Assembly (NCBI GenBank): GCA_000499405.2
Contig: HG738137.1
Location: forward strand, 27,215,928-27,279,927
DNA from: Onchocerca volvulus
Taxonomy: Eukaryota > Nematoda > Chromadorea > Rhabditida > Onchocercidae
Length of the DNA: 64,000 nt
Direction: 5' to 3'
Positions 61,924 through 64,000 of this stretch are shown one piece after another. Position 1 is the first letter of the stretch; every line of letters starts with the position of its first letter. The notes beneath the pieces were generated by a model, which made no database searches, was not told where the DNA came from, and saw only the letters and a list, made by a program, of their open reading frames with translations. The translations under genes and the position numbers were made by a program.

Positions 61924-64000
61924 TGATTTGAAATAACATCGATGTAATTATATTAGTCTAACAGCATCATTGAAATAATCAGTCATTCTCTTAAAAAATA
62001 AAAATAACAAAATAGACATTTTTAAAAGATCAATATTACGATTGTATCACCGCATTGATAATACAAAGTATCTGTAAAAAAATTTAAATTAATAGTTATA
62101 AAAATAAACTAGCAATTAGCAAAATGTAATGTAATTTAGTCTCAATGGCTACAATAGTTTTTTTATTGTATTAACAAATCTTATTGCTATAGCAAATAAT
62201 ACTAACCTCATAATGATAAGGTGATGACCCCTTTTGGAAACTTTACCCCCTGTAGTATTTTCACATATATTTACTATTGAAACCACTTGCTGTGCTTGTA
62301 TTACTCTGTGAAAATGATACGTTGTTCAATTGTGCAATGTAATGAGATGATGTATTCATATCCTATCAATTTTTATTGTTCAAATACAATTGTCCATCTA
62401 AAGTAAATATTTGAATAAGCTCAAAGAACAGAATGCTTACATTACTACAATTACGGTTACGATTGATTGGAATTCATTATCTTAGAACGGTTAAATACAT
62501 CTTTTAAAAAAAAAAAAATCAAATTTTTTTTAAAAAATATTACTTAGAAATCAAAAAGACAATCATTTGAGAGTCCAATTTTTTTTTTCTTTTTTCTATT
62601 TACAAATATTACATTTGAGAAGAATTTTTAAACATTTCGTGCCATACTTCCTAAATATTTTCACCTTTACATCGCTTTAAATGTTACTTTTATACAAAAA
62701 AATTTTAGGATTAATAATTTCTAAAGAAATTCATTCAAAAAAATTCAAATATGCATGTTTACAATTTTCATAAAATCAGTAAGTGAAAATTAATTGATTA
62801 TGCTATACAATTTTACACAAAAGAATCTAACATGCTCAATTGAATTATTCGTTTTTTTAATTGTAAACTAAAAAAATGAAATGCACGAAACATTAGCCAA
62901 TCAAGGTGCGTGATTCGAGAATGTTATGCAAAAAAAAAAAAAAAAAAAAAGTTCACCTGCTTTTCAATGCAGTAAACAATTCATAAATTAAAATTATAAA
63001 TTTAAAAATTGTTAAAATTAAAAATGCAAATGTTGGTTATTAAAGCAACTTTGGTGAAACTTATAGTTGCTTGAAATTTTTAAACAGGTTGATTTATAAA
63101 TGCTAGCGATCATTGAATTTGATGAAATATGCTGTAAACGAAGGTTTCTAATAAAGTCCCAAAATTATGTTTATTTTATTAAACTTTTCTAGGTCATCAT
63201 TGATATTTTAAGTCTGAAAAATGAGCTATCATTTTTCTTCTTTCTTAACGCGAAAAATCATTTCAACTAGTATGACCACTTTTTTATAAATCAATTTTAC
63301 CACAAATGATCGCATAGTTTGGTTGTCATAGAAAAATATCTAATAACCTGCTTCACATAATATAATTTGGTTAAAACTTGTTTCTTCTCATCAATTCAGG
63401 AGAATTTTTTGATTTTGAATTCTTCACTATTCTGAATTTCTAGCGGTGAGAATTGAAAAATAATTTCGTGAAGTATGGAATATCGATTGAATGTTGGCAA
63501 AATTTGAATAAAAATTTTGATATAATATTCACAATTTTCCGAATTAGTGCATGCTATAGCCATTTCTTGTTGCGCAATAAAAATAACTGTAAAATAATCG
63601 GGAGCATTAAAAATAATAATTGGCAAAGAAATCAAAAAAAAAAGAAAATGAAGCAGTACAGTATCTCATTTTTTTTGTGAACATTAAACGAGAACTGATA
63701 AGATTACAGTTAATTTCAGTGTATCTAACTTTAGTTAAATAACAATTTAATCAATTAACTCATAAACCTAAGCTATAAAATGAAAAAATAAATCCTTGAA
63801 ATTATCATCCACAAAAAATATCGAGAAGAGAAGAACAGGGAGAACACTGTAAAAGACAACTGATGAAACGATAATGAAATAAAATTATTTTATAGATGTA
63901 GGGCAAAAAAGGAATTTGAAAGGTTAAACAGAATAATGAAATTGAAACAAAAATGCTGGAAACAGAAATGCCAGTTGTTTCAGGATGAACAAGAAAGAAT
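61924..64000. other. Upstream flank of the SOX gene
   Basis: Only AT-rich DNA with poly(A) runs (for example 62929-62950). Open frames at 63396-63680 overlap on opposite strands and look random. It probably includes the SOX promoter, but no element could be named. Confidence 0.4.

Noticed and set aside
1..64000. CRISPR arrays, bacterial operons, toxin or viral genes, Wolbachia-derived inserts
   Set aside because: Nothing of this kind was seen; gene structure is fully nematode-like throughout.

Overview
The window looks like chromosomal DNA of a nematode, most likely a filarial (clade III) worm. It is very AT-rich. Genes are cut into many short exons with (t)ttcag / ttttag acceptors, and two of the starts sit a few bases after an acceptor-like AG, as expected for spliced-leader trans-splicing. 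The species call is inference. No CRISPR array, rRNA, tRNA, prophage or complete transposon was recognised.

Region 1 (1-19303, minus strand) holds most of a zizimin-type DOCK gene (DOCK-D subfamily, DOCK9/10/11-like; a Rho/Cdc42 guanine nucleotide exchange factor). I could place 44 exons whose reading phases join without a break. They give an N-terminal conserved region, a PH domain, a DHR-1/C2 domain and the start of DHR-2, and the gene runs off the left edge inside DHR-2. About 0.85 kb away, head to head, is region 2 (20157-25068, plus strand): the gene for translation elongation factor eEF1B-delta, 7 exons and 321 aa. Its third intron contains a same-strand, single-exon gene for an FDXACB1/BMT5-like protein (Rossmann methyltransferase-like DUF2431 plus an FDX-ACB domain) with its own poly(A) signal.

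Region 3 (about 25.3-46.1 kb) is a large rearranged block. Two nearly identical arms (25297-30640 and 40850-46125) lie in inverted orientation. Between them are broken copies of the neighbouring genes: an inverted copy of the DOCK PH exons and of eEF1B exons 3-6, and a second, direct copy of eEF1B exons 4-6. These copies carry stops, frameshifts and lost splice sites. The inverted copy is split by a 3-kb insertion that contains repeated modules and an orphan exon resembling MON2. In addition, the place of the nested FDXACB1-like gene is taken by foreign coiled-coil exons. Similarity to the parent sequences is patchy (from about 75-80% to almost 100% by eye), which suggests gene conversion.

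Region 4 (46126-57012) is an 11-kb stretch without convincing genes. It includes a short GC-richer island and an ATGC microsatellite just outside the palindrome. Region 5 (57013-61923, minus strand) is a SoxB-type HMG-box transcription factor gene (sox-2/sox-3-like) with two firm coding exons and a probable short N-terminal exon behind a 3.3-kb intron. From 61924 to the end only AT-rich presumed upstream DNA is seen.

There is no operon-like pathway here. The DOCK and eEF1B genes probably share a divergent promoter region. The SOX gene is isolated, as is usual for developmental regulators. The most unusual content is the inverted, mosaic pseudogene block and the in-frame splice acceptor of the gene nested in eEF1B.
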